From assembly GCA_016784735.1 (NCBI GenBank), contig JADHUC010000050.1, positions 1 through 45,286 of the forward strand: 45,286 nt of DNA, read 5' to 3'. How positions within the stretch are numbered: the stretch's first letter is position 1; every line of letters begins with the position of its first letter. The stretch is from Pirellulaceae bacterium (GTDB lineage Bacteria; Planctomycetota; Planctomycetia; Pirellulales; Pirellulaceae). The position numbers and the translations under genes were made by a program. Below are positions 35,597 through 44,368 of this stretch, one piece after another. The notes under the pieces were generated by a model. The model had not been told where the DNA came from. It did not search any database and saw only the letters and a list, made by a program, of their open reading frames with translations.

Positions 35597-36934
35597 TTAC
35601 GGCCGTCGCTCCGACTCTGGAATATGCACAATGGTCAACGCACACGTATCAAACCGCAAACGGCCTCGCTGGTCCGGGCCGCCACGATTGCCGTTCCAAG
35701 TTATGTACAGTCGCTCGCCGCTCTCATCAACTGCCGAACCGAACGTGCCCAACGGCGTGTAACCGTAGCGTTCGCGGTAGAACGGATAAAGGAACGCGAT
35801 CACCTTCTTTCTGCGCGTTTTCACATCAAACTGAACGACCGGAGTGCCGTCTTGCTGGCTGCCGCCGTGGGCTCCGTTTACGTAGTACAGGTATCGGCCT
35901 GTCGGGTCGACGTCCAAGCTGGTGACGTACTCTTGCGTGCCCACTCGTGCGTTCCCAATCCGTTCAGCCTTCTCTGTCTTCGTGTTGAACCGCCAGATCG
36001 TGGCGTCCCTGCGCGTGGAAACCGTGTAGACGTAGCCGTCGGCCGTCTCTTGCGTCGCGGACCGCAAACCGAGGCTCCCAGGGATTCGGATGGGCGGCTT
36101 GCCGCTTGCCGGATCGTAACGCATTAGCGGACCACTGTCTTCGTTGACGTAGTAGATCCGGCCGGTCGAGCGGGCGAAGATCATGTACCGGTACGGGCCG
36201 TTCTCGACCGCATGTAAGACTTTTCGCCGGTTGATGTCGTAGGCGAAAAACATGACCGGATCGACTCGATTCCCCGCCGCCGTTCCTCCGTAGAAGATGA
36301 GCCGGTCCGGGTCGAGCACGCTGGTGGGGATGCAATGCTTGGGAACGGGAGCGTGGGCGACGATTTCCGTCTTTCCCGTCTCCGGATTGTGCCGGACGAT
36401 CCAATCGCCTTTGTAGTGATACTGGTCAGTGGTCACGCGCGTCGAACCGCGGTGTGTCGAAAAGTACAGCCAACCGTCGCCGCCCATGTCGATCCGGCTG
36501 TGGATCTTGCCGGGCGTGTAGTGGTTCTCCGGAAGCTTCAGCAGCTTTTGCATGTTGACAAGCGTTCGCAGGCTTTTCGTCTCCGGGTCGTATTCAAACA
36601 CGAACGCGTTGCCATGCGGGCCCAAGTGATCGCCAATGGCCGAGTAGTACACGCCGTTGGCGGCCAGGCCATCACCCCATACCGACCACGGATTGCCTGG
36701 ATAATCTTGTTGGGGGTAGAAGAGGAAATCGACAGTAGGCGGCGTCGCGCCGATGGAAACACCTTTTTCGATCGCAGCCGGTGATTCCAGGAACGCCTTC
36801 GATGTATCGGTCACCAAAGTCTTGCCGCCGGGCAGCTTCGGCGGATAGGAAAGCTCGGCGCCCGAGGCGAAGACTGCCAGGAGAACGGCTGAAGAAGACG
36901 ACAAGCAACGACCTACAAATTTGAAGTGAGTCAT
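35597..36934 (-). CDS. Secreted beta-propeller protein (unknown)
   Basis: A 445-residue exported protein. Seen: signal peptide (1 to about 25, FASGAEL) and repeated blade-like segments (VFEYDPETKSLRTLVN, IVRHNPETGKTEIVAH, FAYDINRRKVLHAVENG, LMRYDPASGKPPIRI, IWRFNTKTEKAERIG, VVQFDVKTRRKKVIAF). This is a seven-blade-like pattern. No catalytic signature is visible. It is upstream of and on the same strand as the CRTAC1 gene (33 bases), so probably in one operon. Confidence 0.72.
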   Translation of the reverse strand: MTHFKFVGRCLSSSSAVLLAVFASGAELSYPPKLPGGKTLVTDTSKAFLESPAAIEKGVSIGATPPTVDFLFYPQQDYPGNPWSVWGDGLAANGVYYSAIGDHLGPHGNAFVFEYDPETKSLRTLVNMQKLLKLPENHYTPGKIHSRIDMGGDGWLYFSTHRGSTRVTTDQYHYKGDWIVRHNPETGKTEIVAHAPVPKHCIPTSVLDPDRLIFYGGTAAGNRVDPVMFFAYDINRRKVLHAVENGPYRYMIFARSTGRIYYVNEDSGPLMRYDPASGKPPIRIPGSLGLRSATQETADGYVYTVSTRRDATIWRFNTKTEKAERIGNARVGTQEYVTSLDVDPTGRYLYYVNGAHGGSQQDGTPVVQFDVKTRRKKVIAFLYPFYRERYGYTPLGTFGSAVDESGERLYITWNGNRGGPDQRGRLRFDTCALTIVHIPESERRP

Positions 36935-37434
36935 GATCCGCAGTCACCTATTCTCACGATATGCCATCATTCGGTTTGCAGTGGCGAGTATACGGGGTAC
37001 GATCATCGTACGAGAAATGTGCATGGAAAGCCACCTTTTGCCGCCGATCGGAATACGACCACGACAATCTCTTCGAGGAGCGAGCGGATGATTACGCTGC
37101 ATGCAAAACCGCCTGTCACGTGAAAATCTTGGCCGTCGCGATTGCGTTGGCAGCCTGTGCAACGAATGAGCCCGTCCGTTGGTCTCTTCAAACAGAACGG
37201 ATGCCCGAAGGAGATGGGCGCCAACTTCGCTTGGCTCACGGAGATAGAGCTCTCGCGTGGAAAATACTGCTGCCAAAGGATGTGGTCGCAAAGATGGTGA
37301 AGAGGCCGCGCCCGTCCCACACGGAATCACAGCCACCCCAGCATGCGGTGGAGTTGATCCCGACGGGCAACAACGGCCCAGTCCGGTTTATCCAAGTCTT
37401 TCATCTTAGCGGCACCGGCGAGGACACTGTAGCC
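36935..37434. other. Intergenic region, no confident gene
   Basis: About 500 bases between two minus-strand genes. Several open frames of 90-190 codons exist on both strands, but they overlap each other, have no recognisable motifs and no good ribosome binding site; one on the + strand runs into the antisense of the downstream dehydratase. It could hold a decayed gene or a long leader with regulatory sites. Confidence 0.5.
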
Positions 37435-39165
37435 TTACAGCGCGTAAGCTCCCTTCATGGGCGAAACGGCTCGTTCGCAATACCGCTTGAGAACACCGGT
37501 CTTTGGTTTTTGTTCAGGCGGAGCGTGCGCCGCCTGTCGAGTCTGTAGGACACGATCGACATCGTCGAGGCTGCTGCGTTGGCCCTCAATGCCCACAATG
37601 TGAAGCGACCGATTGGGGATGTCAATCTCGATCAGATCGTCGTCCTCGACCAGCGCGATCGGGCCGCCTGCTTCGGCTTCGGGCGAGACATGACCGATGC
37701 ATGGGCCCTTGGTCGCGCCCGAAAAGCGGCCGTCTGTGACAAGGGCCGTCGTCGCGGCAAGCTCAGGCGTGGCGGCCATGGCGCCGGTGGTCATCAGCAT
37801 CTCCGGCATGCCGCTTCCGCGAGGGCCTTCGTATCGGATCACGACGACGCATCCGGGTTGGATCTGATCTTTCAGAACCGCGTCATGTGCCTGTTCCTCC
37901 GAGTTGAACACTCGCGCGGCCCCGCAATGCTGCATCATCTCGGGTGCAACAGCCGTGTACTTCACCACGGCGCCTTCCGGTGCAAGGTTTCCCTTCAAAA
38001 CAGCGACGCTGCCCGTGCTCTTGGCGTCCGCCGCGCGACGTATCACGTCCGTACGATCCAGCGAGTAATTGGCCAGATATCGCTCGCCTCTCTCGAAGAA
38101 TCCATCCTTTTCCACGTCATCAAGATTCTCGCCCACCGTCTTGCCCGTGATGGTTATGGCGTCCAGGTCGAGCAAATCGCGGATTTCCATTTGCACGCGG
38201 GGCACGCCGCCGGCGAACCACAACGGTTCGGTCAGGTACTGGCCGCTCGGTTGCACGTTCGTCAGGTAGGGAACGGTGCGGCTGGCCTTGTCGAACAGTT
38301 CCACGTCCAATTCGATCCCACATTCGTGGGCGATGGCCGGCAGGTGCAACAGCGCGTTGGTCGAGCCGGCCATCGCCGCATGGACCTTGATCGCATTCTC
38401 GAATGCCGCTTGCGTAAGGATGTCGCGAGCGCGGATTCCTCGTCGCATCATCACGGCTGCCGCACGACCGGCCTGTCTTGCCGTGCGACCGAGTTGCTTC
38501 AGGGATGTTGGCGTGAGTGCGTTTCCGGGCAGTGCCAAGCCCAACGCCTCGCTCATGCACTGCATCGTGCTGGCCGTACCCATGAACTGGCAAGCGCCAC
38601 AGGCCGGGCAGCCGGTCAGCCGAAAATCCCGGATCTCGCGTGGGTCTCCTTCGCCTTTGCTTGCCTTGGTCGACGTGACCGCGGTCAAATCAGAAGCCGA
38701 CATCGCCGGCCCAGGACGCATGCTGCCACCGGGCACATGGACCGTTGGCAGATTCACCCGCGCGGCGACCTTCAGGTGCGCTGGAATCGACTTGTCACAA
38801 CTCGACACAAGCACCAACGCGTCCCACGGAAGCACCGATGCATGAATTTCTACCATGTCGGCGATCAGCTCTCGCGAAGGCAAGATATAGTTCATGCCGT
38901 CGTGGCCCATGGCCCAACCGTCGCAGATGTCGGTCACGTGGAACTGCGCCGGCCGGCAGTCGGACTGCCACAAGCCAATCGAAACTTGTTCGGTCAACTC
39001 GTGCAGATGCCCGCTTCCTGGGTGACTGTCACCAGCCACATCCTCCACCAGCACTTGCGGCAGTTCTGTGTCTTCTTCGCTCCAATTCGTTCCCATGCGC
39101 AAAGCGTCAATTTGGTGCCAGGCGGCGCGATTCTTCGCACATCGTTGCTGCGGATCGTTTGTCAC
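37435..39165 (-). CDS. IlvD/Edd-family dehydratase
   Basis: A 576-residue Fe-S dehydratase of the dihydroxy-acid/sugar-acid dehydratase family. Seen: GDSHPGSGHLHELTEQV (45-61); three cysteines at cluster-binding positions, C70 in SDCRP, C123 in SSCDKSIPAHL, and C192 in CGACQFMGTASTM; DGWAMGHDGMNYILPSREL (82-100), with the family's MGHEGM pattern; and the C-terminal half with SGMPEMLMTTGAM and VTDGRFSGATKGPCIGHVSPEA. Members act on dihydroxy acids (IlvD) or aldonic acids such as xylonate; the substrate is not clear from the sequence, and no other branched-chain gene is near, so a sugar-acid role is plausible (inference). GTG start at 39165 follows AAGGAG; an open frame upstream overlaps the kelch gene and is not used. 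Confidence 0.87.
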   Translation of the reverse strand: MTNDPQQRCAKNRAAWHQIDALRMGTNWSEEDTELPQVLVEDVAGDSHPGSGHLHELTEQVSIGLWQSDCRPAQFHVTDICDGWAMGHDGMNYILPSRELIADMVEIHASVLPWDALVLVSSCDKSIPAHLKVAARVNLPTVHVPGGSMRPGPAMSASDLTAVTSTKASKGEGDPREIRDFRLTGCPACGACQFMGTASTMQCMSEALGLALPGNALTPTSLKQLGRTARQAGRAAAVMMRRGIRARDILTQAAFENAIKVHAAMAGSTNALLHLPAIAHECGIELDVELFDKASRTVPYLTNVQPSGQYLTEPLWFAGGVPRVQMEIRDLLDLDAITITGKTVGENLDDVEKDGFFERGERYLANYSLDRTDVIRRAADAKSTGSVAVLKGNLAPEGAVVKYTAVAPEMMQHCGAARVFNSEEQAHDAVLKDQIQPGCVVVIRYEGPRGSGMPEMLMTTGAMAATPELAATTALVTDGRFSGATKGPCIGHVSPEAEAGGPIALVEDDDLIEIDIPNRSLHIVGIEGQRSSLDDVDRVLQTRQAAHAPPEQKPKTGVLKRYCERAVSPMKGAYAL

Positions 39166-39236
39166 CAGTAATTCTCCTTCAAGTCTTGGCCCAGCCTGCT
39201 TGGCTGCGGCTCGATGCCGCGGTAAGGGAACGCAAC

Positions 39237-41594
39237 CTACCGGTACTTTGCCGTTTTCGGATCGAAACGATACAGGAAGGTCTGCATTGGCCCGCTGAAG
39301 CTGCGGGGGATCAGGGCGATGCAGATGTCGTGCTTCAGATCGTAGACAAACGCGCATTCGTGAGTGTATAGGCCGTCGGGCAGTTCGGCGTCCAGCTCGG
39401 CCATTCGATTCGTCTCGCAGTCGAAAGCAAACAACTGCTTGTTGCCCAGCCAAAGGACCGTGTCGTGTCCGCCGATGTAGACCGCCTCGCGACCGATGGC
39501 GGCCGAGCCGTCCGTCTCCAGTTGTTCCCACTTGCCCTCTTGGGCCAGCGGCCGGGCGTAGACGTCCACGCGTGTGTCATCGCCTTTCAACTGGATCAGC
39601 CGATTACGACGCATGTTGCGCAAAAGCGGTTGAAACTCGTAGTGATACTTGATATCGCTGTGCGGCTTGGGAAAGTCCGAGTCGACCGGTTTCCATTCGA
39701 TTCGGCCGGTCTTCTTGTCCACCGTGCCGTGATACAGCGTGTTGTTCGACATGGCGTACACGCCGTCTGGCGTACCGACCAGTGACAGGTGCCAAGGGTT
39801 GGCGAAGGGTCGACCGAAGCTCGGCTTGTGCAGCTTCTTGGCTGCCAGGTCGTAGACCCAACTGGCATAGCCGTGTTTCTTGGCATTGTACACGAACACG
39901 TCGTTCGCATCGTCGCTGATCTGGACATCCACCCCGTCGTATAGAGACGGCCTGGCCAAGTAAACCACGGTCTTGGAAACCGGATCGTAGCAGTACCACA
40001 GATACGTGTGTTGGCTGAACGGAATCATCCCGTAGCTCCAGCCGAAAATGCCGGCGTTGGTGCTTTCCAGGAACGGTGGAAAGTGGGGTGGGAAGTCGAG
40101 GCTCCAGCGGTTGTTGGCAACGCTGTAGCGGGCGAAATCGTTGCCCGAGTAGCCCGAGTGTCCGCCGCCCACGTAGATGACTTCGCTACGGTCCGTGTCG
40201 ATCACCGCCGTCGACCAGGTCTTGCTGATCAGCATGCCTGGAGGTTCGGCATCCACGAACTCGCCCGCAGGCAGCGAGTCCAAGAATGCAGCGTGCGCCG
40301 CCGCGTCCGGCTCGGGCGCTTCCTCAATTGACAGCTTCTGCTCAGGGTACTTCCACGCAACCGTGCCGGGCGGTGCGCCGTCGAGTTCGATGGTGGGAAC
40401 TGTGGAATCGTAACGCAAGGTATACGTCCGCCGTTCGGGCCCAAAGGCCACCAGGAAAATCAAATCGTGCTTTTCCGAACCGGATGCGGTCAGCCAGCGA
40501 TAGCCTTGAAGCGTCAAGTCGCCATTGATCGGGGACCAATCGTTCTTCTCGATGTCGTAAATCCAGGTTTCCTTGCCGGCTGAACTGCTGGACTTGTGAT
40601 GAAGCTTCACCTTCCGGGCGTCGTTTCCGCAGACCAAGATCTTGCCACCGCCCGGTACGACCGCCGTGGTTGGGGCGCACATTGGTGGTGGCGCGACCGT
40701 CGGCTTGCGCTCTTCCCAGCGGCCTTCGCGACAGTTGTAGACCCATGTGTCGTTCAGTGCGGCGGCCTGATTGTCGCCGCCGAACATGACCATCAACTCG
40801 CTGATCGGATCGTAGACGATCGGTGCGTTACACCGCAACGGCGGTTCGACGTTCAACTTCGGCCGGCGCCACGCATTGCCGGCACAGCCGTAGATCCACG
40901 TTGGCGCTCCGCCAGCCGGGTTGGTGGCCAGTCCGCCGCCAAACAGCAACACCTCGTCCCCCAACGGATCGTAGCACATGCTGGCCCACGCGACGGCGCG
41001 ACAGGTGGCGGGATGGTTCTTCGGCTGCAGGTCCGCCCAGGCGTTCGTGGTCGGGTCCAGTGCAAGGGTGAAACCGTCGCTGTAGTAGACGATGCGTTTG
41101 CGCCGCGAGTCCCAGCAGGCCATATTGAACGTGTGGATGGGACTCGGGCGTCCGATGCCGTCGAAGTCCCACCATCGGACGCGGTTGGTGTGATGGTACC
41201 CGCCCACACACTGCAAACGAGGTCCTTCGTCGTAATCCAAACCGTCCGGGCCGGTCTGCCCGTAGATGCGAAACGGCGGAAACTCCTCGTCCGTCCACAT
41301 GCCCTGCACGGAGCGAGGAAACGCCGGTAGCCATTTGGGTGCCGCCGGATCGAGGCTCTCCAATTCGTAACGCAAGAAGACGTTTCTTGCTGGCTTCTTG
41401 CCGCCAGTGCCCCACAGGTACAGCCGATCAACATTGTCGGCAAATACGGCGCGGGCAAACGTCTTGCCACCCGAACTGTCTTCGCTGTGAACCAAGACCC
41501 ATGTATTGGCCGGCACAGGCCCCGCTGGATGCGCCGTCGAGAAGAGGCAAACTACCCACCACGCACCGAACGATGTAATGTACTTCTTCATCAT
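39237..41594 (-). CDS. Secreted kelch-repeat protein
   Basis: A 785-residue exported protein. Seen: signal peptide (about 1-24, hydrophobic core AWWVVCLFSTAHP); kelch-type blades with paired Gly and Trp/Tyr motifs, for example VLLFGGGLATNP, NDTWVYNCREGRWEERKP, KETWIYDIEKNDWSP and VIYVGGGHSGYSGNDFARYS; and a C-terminal stretch DGLYTHECAFVYDLKHDIC. Probably a double propeller; no galactose-oxidase copper site is evident. Start ATG 41594 (or 41591); the ribosome binding site AAGGCGGC is close. It lies 71 bases upstream of the dehydratase on the same strand and probably shares its transcript. Confidence 0.78.
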   Translation of the reverse strand: MMKKYITSFGAWWVVCLFSTAHPAGPVPANTWVLVHSEDSSGGKTFARAVFADNVDRLYLWGTGGKKPARNVFLRYELESLDPAAPKWLPAFPRSVQGMWTDEEFPPFRIYGQTGPDGLDYDEGPRLQCVGGYHHTNRVRWWDFDGIGRPSPIHTFNMACWDSRRKRIVYYSDGFTLALDPTTNAWADLQPKNHPATCRAVAWASMCYDPLGDEVLLFGGGLATNPAGGAPTWIYGCAGNAWRRPKLNVEPPLRCNAPIVYDPISELMVMFGGDNQAAALNDTWVYNCREGRWEERKPTVAPPPMCAPTTAVVPGGGKILVCGNDARKVKLHHKSSSSAGKETWIYDIEKNDWSPINGDLTLQGYRWLTASGSEKHDLIFLVAFGPERRTYTLRYDSTVPTIELDGAPPGTVAWKYPEQKLSIEEAPEPDAAAHAAFLDSLPAGEFVDAEPPGMLISKTWSTAVIDTDRSEVIYVGGGHSGYSGNDFARYSVANNRWSLDFPPHFPPFLESTNAGIFGWSYGMIPFSQHTYLWYCYDPVSKTVVYLARPSLYDGVDVQISDDANDVFVYNAKKHGYASWVYDLAAKKLHKPSFGRPFANPWHLSLVGTPDGVYAMSNNTLYHGTVDKKTGRIEWKPVDSDFPKPHSDIKYHYEFQPLLRNMRRNRLIQLKGDDTRVDVYARPLAQEGKWEQLETDGSAAIGREAVYIGGHDTVLWLGNKQLFAFDCETNRMAELDAELPDGLYTHECAFVYDLKHDICIALIPRSFSGPMQTFLYRFDPKTAKYR

Positions 41595-41732
41595 GCCGCC
41601 TTGCCCAGAATGATCCTCTCGCCCCCACAACGGCTAGATTAGAGCAATCCGCTATTGGAATGCAACAGGCCCCTGTTTCAGCACAGCAAGTCTGAAAGCG
41701 TGTGATTGAAAGGTGCTGGCGTGATGCCAACG

Positions 41733-41766
41733 AAAAAGCCGCCACGGGGATGGAACCGCGACGGCT
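41733..41766 (-). terminator. Rho-independent terminator, copy 1
   Basis: On the minus strand an 11-base stem (AGCCGTCGCGG with CCGTGGCGGCT, two G-T pairs), an 8-base loop and then TTTTT. It lies 30 bases past the stop of the secreted protein at 41796 and is duplicated at 42472-42505. Confidence 0.8.
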
Positions 41767-41795
41767 GGTAGAGGCGGACCTTGCGAAACGCCAAT

Positions 41796-42317
41796 TTACT
41801 CTTGGCGAACGGACTTACCTTCTTGGTGATAGAGGATTTTGCCACCGGAATCCCGGGAGATTATTGAATGGACAAACGTAGTCTCATCAAGGAATCGAAT
41901 CGTGATCGCTCCCGCAACGCCATCTGCTGGCTTGCTCGTAAAGGTAAACGTCTGGTTTTGCTCGTCCCACGTTCCGGTTGACTCATTGTAGAACCCTCCC
42001 GACACGAAGAGCCAATAGCGATAGGTCTTTCTGTTCGAGTCATAGGTGTACATCCCCGCGAAGCCGGGCTTCCCTTTGTCATCGAATCCTCCCGCCTCTT
42101 GGACGAATCGACCGCCGAGAACCAGTTCCCTCTTGACGTCGAGTTTGGTCGGGCCGTTCTCCTTCGGCACTTTAACGATTTGTTCGACCTTCCAAGTACC
42201 AACCAGTCTTTCCAAGGCTTTGATTTCCGGCGGCGTGTCACCGTCTTGGCCTCGAACGTTGGACTGCATCAGTACGGCCACGACCAAGAACGCAGGCATC
42301 GGAGTCAGACATCTCAT
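41796..42317 (-). CDS. Secreted DUF1579-like protein, tandem copy 1
   Basis: A 173-residue exported protein. Seen: signal peptide MRCLTPMPAFLVVAVLMQ with cleavage near VRGQD; then LERLVGTWKVEQIVKV, GGRFVQEAGGFDD, GMYTYDSNRKTYRYWLFVSG and TGTWDEQNQTFTFTSKP, the strand pattern of DUF1579-type lipocalin-like proteins of unknown role. It is a tandem duplicate of the gene at 42534-43064, with the signal peptide nearly identical. Ribosome binding site AAGGAC, spacing acceptable. A terminator follows. Confidence 0.8.
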   Translation of the reverse strand: MRCLTPMPAFLVVAVLMQSNVRGQDGDTPPEIKALERLVGTWKVEQIVKVPKENGPTKLDVKRELVLGGRFVQEAGGFDDKGKPGFAGMYTYDSNRKTYRYWLFVSGGFYNESTGTWDEQNQTFTFTSKPADGVAGAITIRFLDETTFVHSIISRDSGGKILYHQEGKSVRQE

Positions 42318-42373
42318 GGCGGTGTCCTTGCGAGAGGTTGAGGGGAAGTACGAAACGCGTCCAATACCCTATC

Positions 42374-42414
42374 ACACGCCAGATGCGGGGGGAAGCTTTT
42401 CCCTTGCGCTGTCG
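42374..42414. repeat. GGGGAAGCTTTTCCCC-containing repeat, copy 1
   Basis: Contains GGGGAAGCTTTTCCC, nearly palindromic, followed by TGCGCTGTCGC; matches 43711-43753. It lies upstream of the secreted-protein gene that starts at 42317. Confidence 0.7.
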
Positions 42415-42471
42415 CTTTCACCGCATACCCAACGATTGGATTCATTGAAGGGTGCTGGCGTGATGCCAACG

Positions 42472-42505
42472 AAAAAGCCGCCACGGAGATAGAACCGCGA
42501 CGGCT
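42472..42505 (-). terminator. Rho-independent terminator, copy 2
   Basis: Same structure as the terminator at 41733-41766, on the minus strand: stem AGCCGTCGCGG/CCGTGGCGGCT, then TTTTT. It lies 29 bases past the stop of the gene at 42534. Confidence 0.8.
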
Positions 42506-42533
42506 GGTGGAAGCGGACCTTGCATGACGCCAA

Positions 42534-43064
42534 CTACTTCTGGCGAACCGCGTTGCCTTCCATGTGAAAGCCGATTTCGCCATCCGCGTCTTTCGCGATG
42601 ATCGACCAGTCAAATGTCTTCTCGTCCAAAAAGTGGATCGTTGTCACTCCCGTAAGACGCGACTCGGAACGTGGCCGGAAGATCAGCGTCTGGCGATCGG
42701 CGATCCACGTTCCAATAAACTCTCCGAAGGCTCCGTCCGAGACGTAGAACCACCAGAGATACGCCTTCTTCTCCGTGTCATACGTGTACGTTGACGTATG
42801 GATTAGGTTGCCTTCGTCATCGAATCCTCGCCTTTCCAGGAATCGCCTGCCGAGAATCACCGCTCCTTTGTCAGTGGAGTTCGTGCGACTCTCGTCCGGC
42901 GCCCATTTGGATGGTTTGTTGATGTTCAAGACCTTCCAAGTGCCAGCCAATTTTTCCAGAACTTTCATTTCAGGCGGCGGAGCACTTGAGTCTTGGCCGC
43001 GAACTTCGGCATGCATCAGTACAGCGACAACCAAGAACGCAGTCATGGGAGGCAAACATCTCAT
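42534..43064 (-). CDS. Secreted DUF1579-like protein, tandem copy 2
   Basis: A 176-residue exported protein, paralog of the gene at 41796. Seen: signal peptide MRCLPPMTAFLVVAVLMH, then LEKLAGTWKVLNIN, GRRFLERRGFDDEGN, STYTYDTEKKAYLWWFYVSD and DEKTFDWSIIAKDADGEIG. The two copies share the domain plan and the downstream terminator and flank, and are diverged in the mature region. AAGGAG 8 bases upstream of ATG 43064 makes it the better-signalled copy. Confidence 0.8.
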   Translation of the reverse strand: MRCLPPMTAFLVVAVLMHAEVRGQDSSAPPPEMKVLEKLAGTWKVLNINKPSKWAPDESRTNSTDKGAVILGRRFLERRGFDDEGNLIHTSTYTYDTEKKAYLWWFYVSDGAFGEFIGTWIADRQTLIFRPRSESRLTGVTTIHFLDEKTFDWSIIAKDADGEIGFHMEGNAVRQK

Positions 43065-43121
43065 AGCGGTCTCCTTGGGGAAGCTGACGGTGAGAACGAT
43101 ACATTTCAGCCAAATTGGCTG

Positions 43122-43640
43122 TTACTGTTGAGTGATCTCCACGTGCCGAATTCGCACGTTGCCTCGCTCTGCGGTGCAATACACAATCACGTCTTTGTTT
43201 GTAAATGAGCCGAGTTCAAAGTCCATCCTTCCGGCGATGAACTCGCTCCAGTTTTGCATCGGGACAGGGACACCCGCTGGATCGGTAGATGTCACGACGA
43301 GCGGCAAGTCATTTGCTGACAGCGTGACCTTGCTGCTGTCCTCGGCGAGAATGTCCAATGTCCCATCGTCGGCCACTTTCAACTGCTGTGGTTCGCTGAG
43401 CATCTCTTGGGCCTCGTCGTAGTGTTTGTGAAAGACCACCGAGATGAAGTGTTCGGCCGTCTGCTTCGGCCAGACTGTCCACCATCTTACGAACATGCTA
43501 ACGGCAAGGAGGAGAGCCAAGACACCCGCTACCGCCCAATTCCACTTCTTGTTTCGGCGAGAGCGGAGAATCAAGAACAAGCCGACGATGAGCGCCACGA
43601 TGGCCGTGGCCCATGTTCCCCAATGTATCCCGATATTCAT
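43122..43640 (-). CDS. Small membrane protein (unknown)
   Basis: A 172-residue protein with two hydrophobic segments near the N-terminus (about 5-24, ATAIVALIVGLFLIL; about 34-53, AVAGVLALLLAVSMF) separated by an Arg/Lys-rich loop (RSRRNKK), then a soluble region of about 115 residues with no recognised domain. The soluble part is probably outside the cytoplasmic membrane. ATG 43640 has AGGAG 9-10 bases upstream; ATG 43658 lies before it. Function unknown. Confidence 0.68.
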   Translation of the reverse strand: MNIGIHWGTWATAIVALIVGLFLILRSRRNKKWNWAVAGVLALLLAVSMFVRWWTVWPKQTAEHFISVVFHKHYDEAQEMLSEPQQLKVADDGTLDILAEDSSKVTLSANDLPLVVTSTDPAGVPVPMQNWSEFIAGRMDFELGSFTNKDVIVYCTAERGNVRIRHVEITQQ

Positions 43641-43710
43641 CGTATCGCTCCTGTTCAACCCGCCCTTGCGGGCGGCCTCTCACGTTGTGAAGAATCTGCC
43701 TCACTCTACC

Positions 43711-43753
43711 ACACGCGAGATGCATGGGGAAGCTTTTCCCCTGCGCTGTCGCC
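43711..43753. repeat. GGGGAAGCTTTTCCCC-containing repeat, copy 2
   Basis: GGGGAAGCTTTTCCCC is a near-perfect palindrome followed by TGCGCTGTCGC, matching 42374-42414 (same order GATGC, GGGGAAGCTTTTCCC, TGCGCTGTCGC). It lies upstream of the membrane-protein gene that starts at 43640. Confidence 0.72.
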
Positions 43754-43826
43754 GCCGCTGTAGGCAAGCGCCGTCTGTTGGGGCGACGAAAGGACAGCAC
43801 ATCGCCGGGGTAACGGGACGTCGCAG

Positions 43827-44213
43827 TCAGTGTGTTGCTAGCCGCATCGCGTCCATCCCGACCACCACGATGACCGCGATTAAGAGGCTCAACGCGATGG
43901 TGATGATCAAGTAAAGCAATGTGATAACGACAGCACGTCCGAACGTCGTGGGCAACATTGCGGTGAGCATCACCGCCATGGTCAAGAGGCTGAGCGGTAA
44001 TGCGACCACTTGAGCAAGCACCCCAAAGCCGCCCGCCGGCACGAATTCGATGGCAGCGGTGGATTTCGCTGCCAAGGCGACGCCGATGCCGACCGCCGCG
44101 TTGATCAAGGCAGCCGCAAAGGTAATCCCCGCGGCCTTGACAAAGTTGGGAGCGGCGGCACTGCCAGGCGACTCGGCGCCACCCGCCATCTTGTTATGGA
44201 GAGCGATCGTCAC
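43827..44213 (-). CDS. Hydrophobic membrane protein (unknown), GTG start overlapping upstream stop
   Basis: A 128-residue protein with about three hydrophobic segments (AAGITFAAALINAAVGIGVA, FGVLAQVVALPLSLLTMAVM and VVITLLYLIITIALSLLIAV). The GTG at 44213 overlaps the stop of a 29-residue hydrophobic reading frame (GTGA at 44210-44213), which would give translational coupling. Alternatively, it was once one gene with that frame: joining them gives a continuous helix before HNKMAGG. No recognisable family. Confidence 0.55.
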   Translation of the reverse strand: MTIALHNKMAGGAESPGSAAAPNFVKAAGITFAAALINAAVGIGVALAAKSTAAIEFVPAGGFGVLAQVVALPLSLLTMAVMLTAMLPTTFGRAVVITLLYLIITIALSLLIAVIVVVGMDAMRLATH

Positions 44214-44299
44214 AAGAAGGAGAGCGCCCCGAGAAGCGCCCCGATCGCCGCGGGATACAGCATGATGACCAAGTCTAACCATACGAATGCAGACCACAT
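44210..44299 (-). CDS. 29-residue hydrophobic reading frame (leader or N-terminus of a frameshifted gene)
   Basis: ATG 44299 is preceded by AAAGGA with 7-base spacing and encodes MWSAFVWLDLVIMLYPAAIG followed by ALLGALSFL. The strong ribosome binding site and hydrophobicity argue it is translated. It ends in the GTGA overlap with the next frame. A one-base slip near GGGGCGCTC would join them into a single membrane protein of about 155 residues. Confidence 0.5.
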   Translation of the reverse strand: MWSAFVWLDLVIMLYPAAIGALLGALSFL

Positions 44300-44368
44300 T
44301 GACGTGTCCTTTCGCTCGGTGTGCTCACCAGCCCAAGACGATTCGAGAAGCAGAGAACTCGTGCGTGC

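Noticed and set aside
36961-37548. A 195-codon open frame on the + strand with a hydrophobic AVAIALAACA stretch
   Set aside because: It runs antisense into the dehydratase gene, has no recognised motif and no ribosome binding site. The overlapping minus-strand frames are no better.
39166-39531. A 122-codon upstream extension of the dehydratase
   Set aside because: It overlaps the kelch gene in another frame; GTG 39165 with AAGGAG fits the start.
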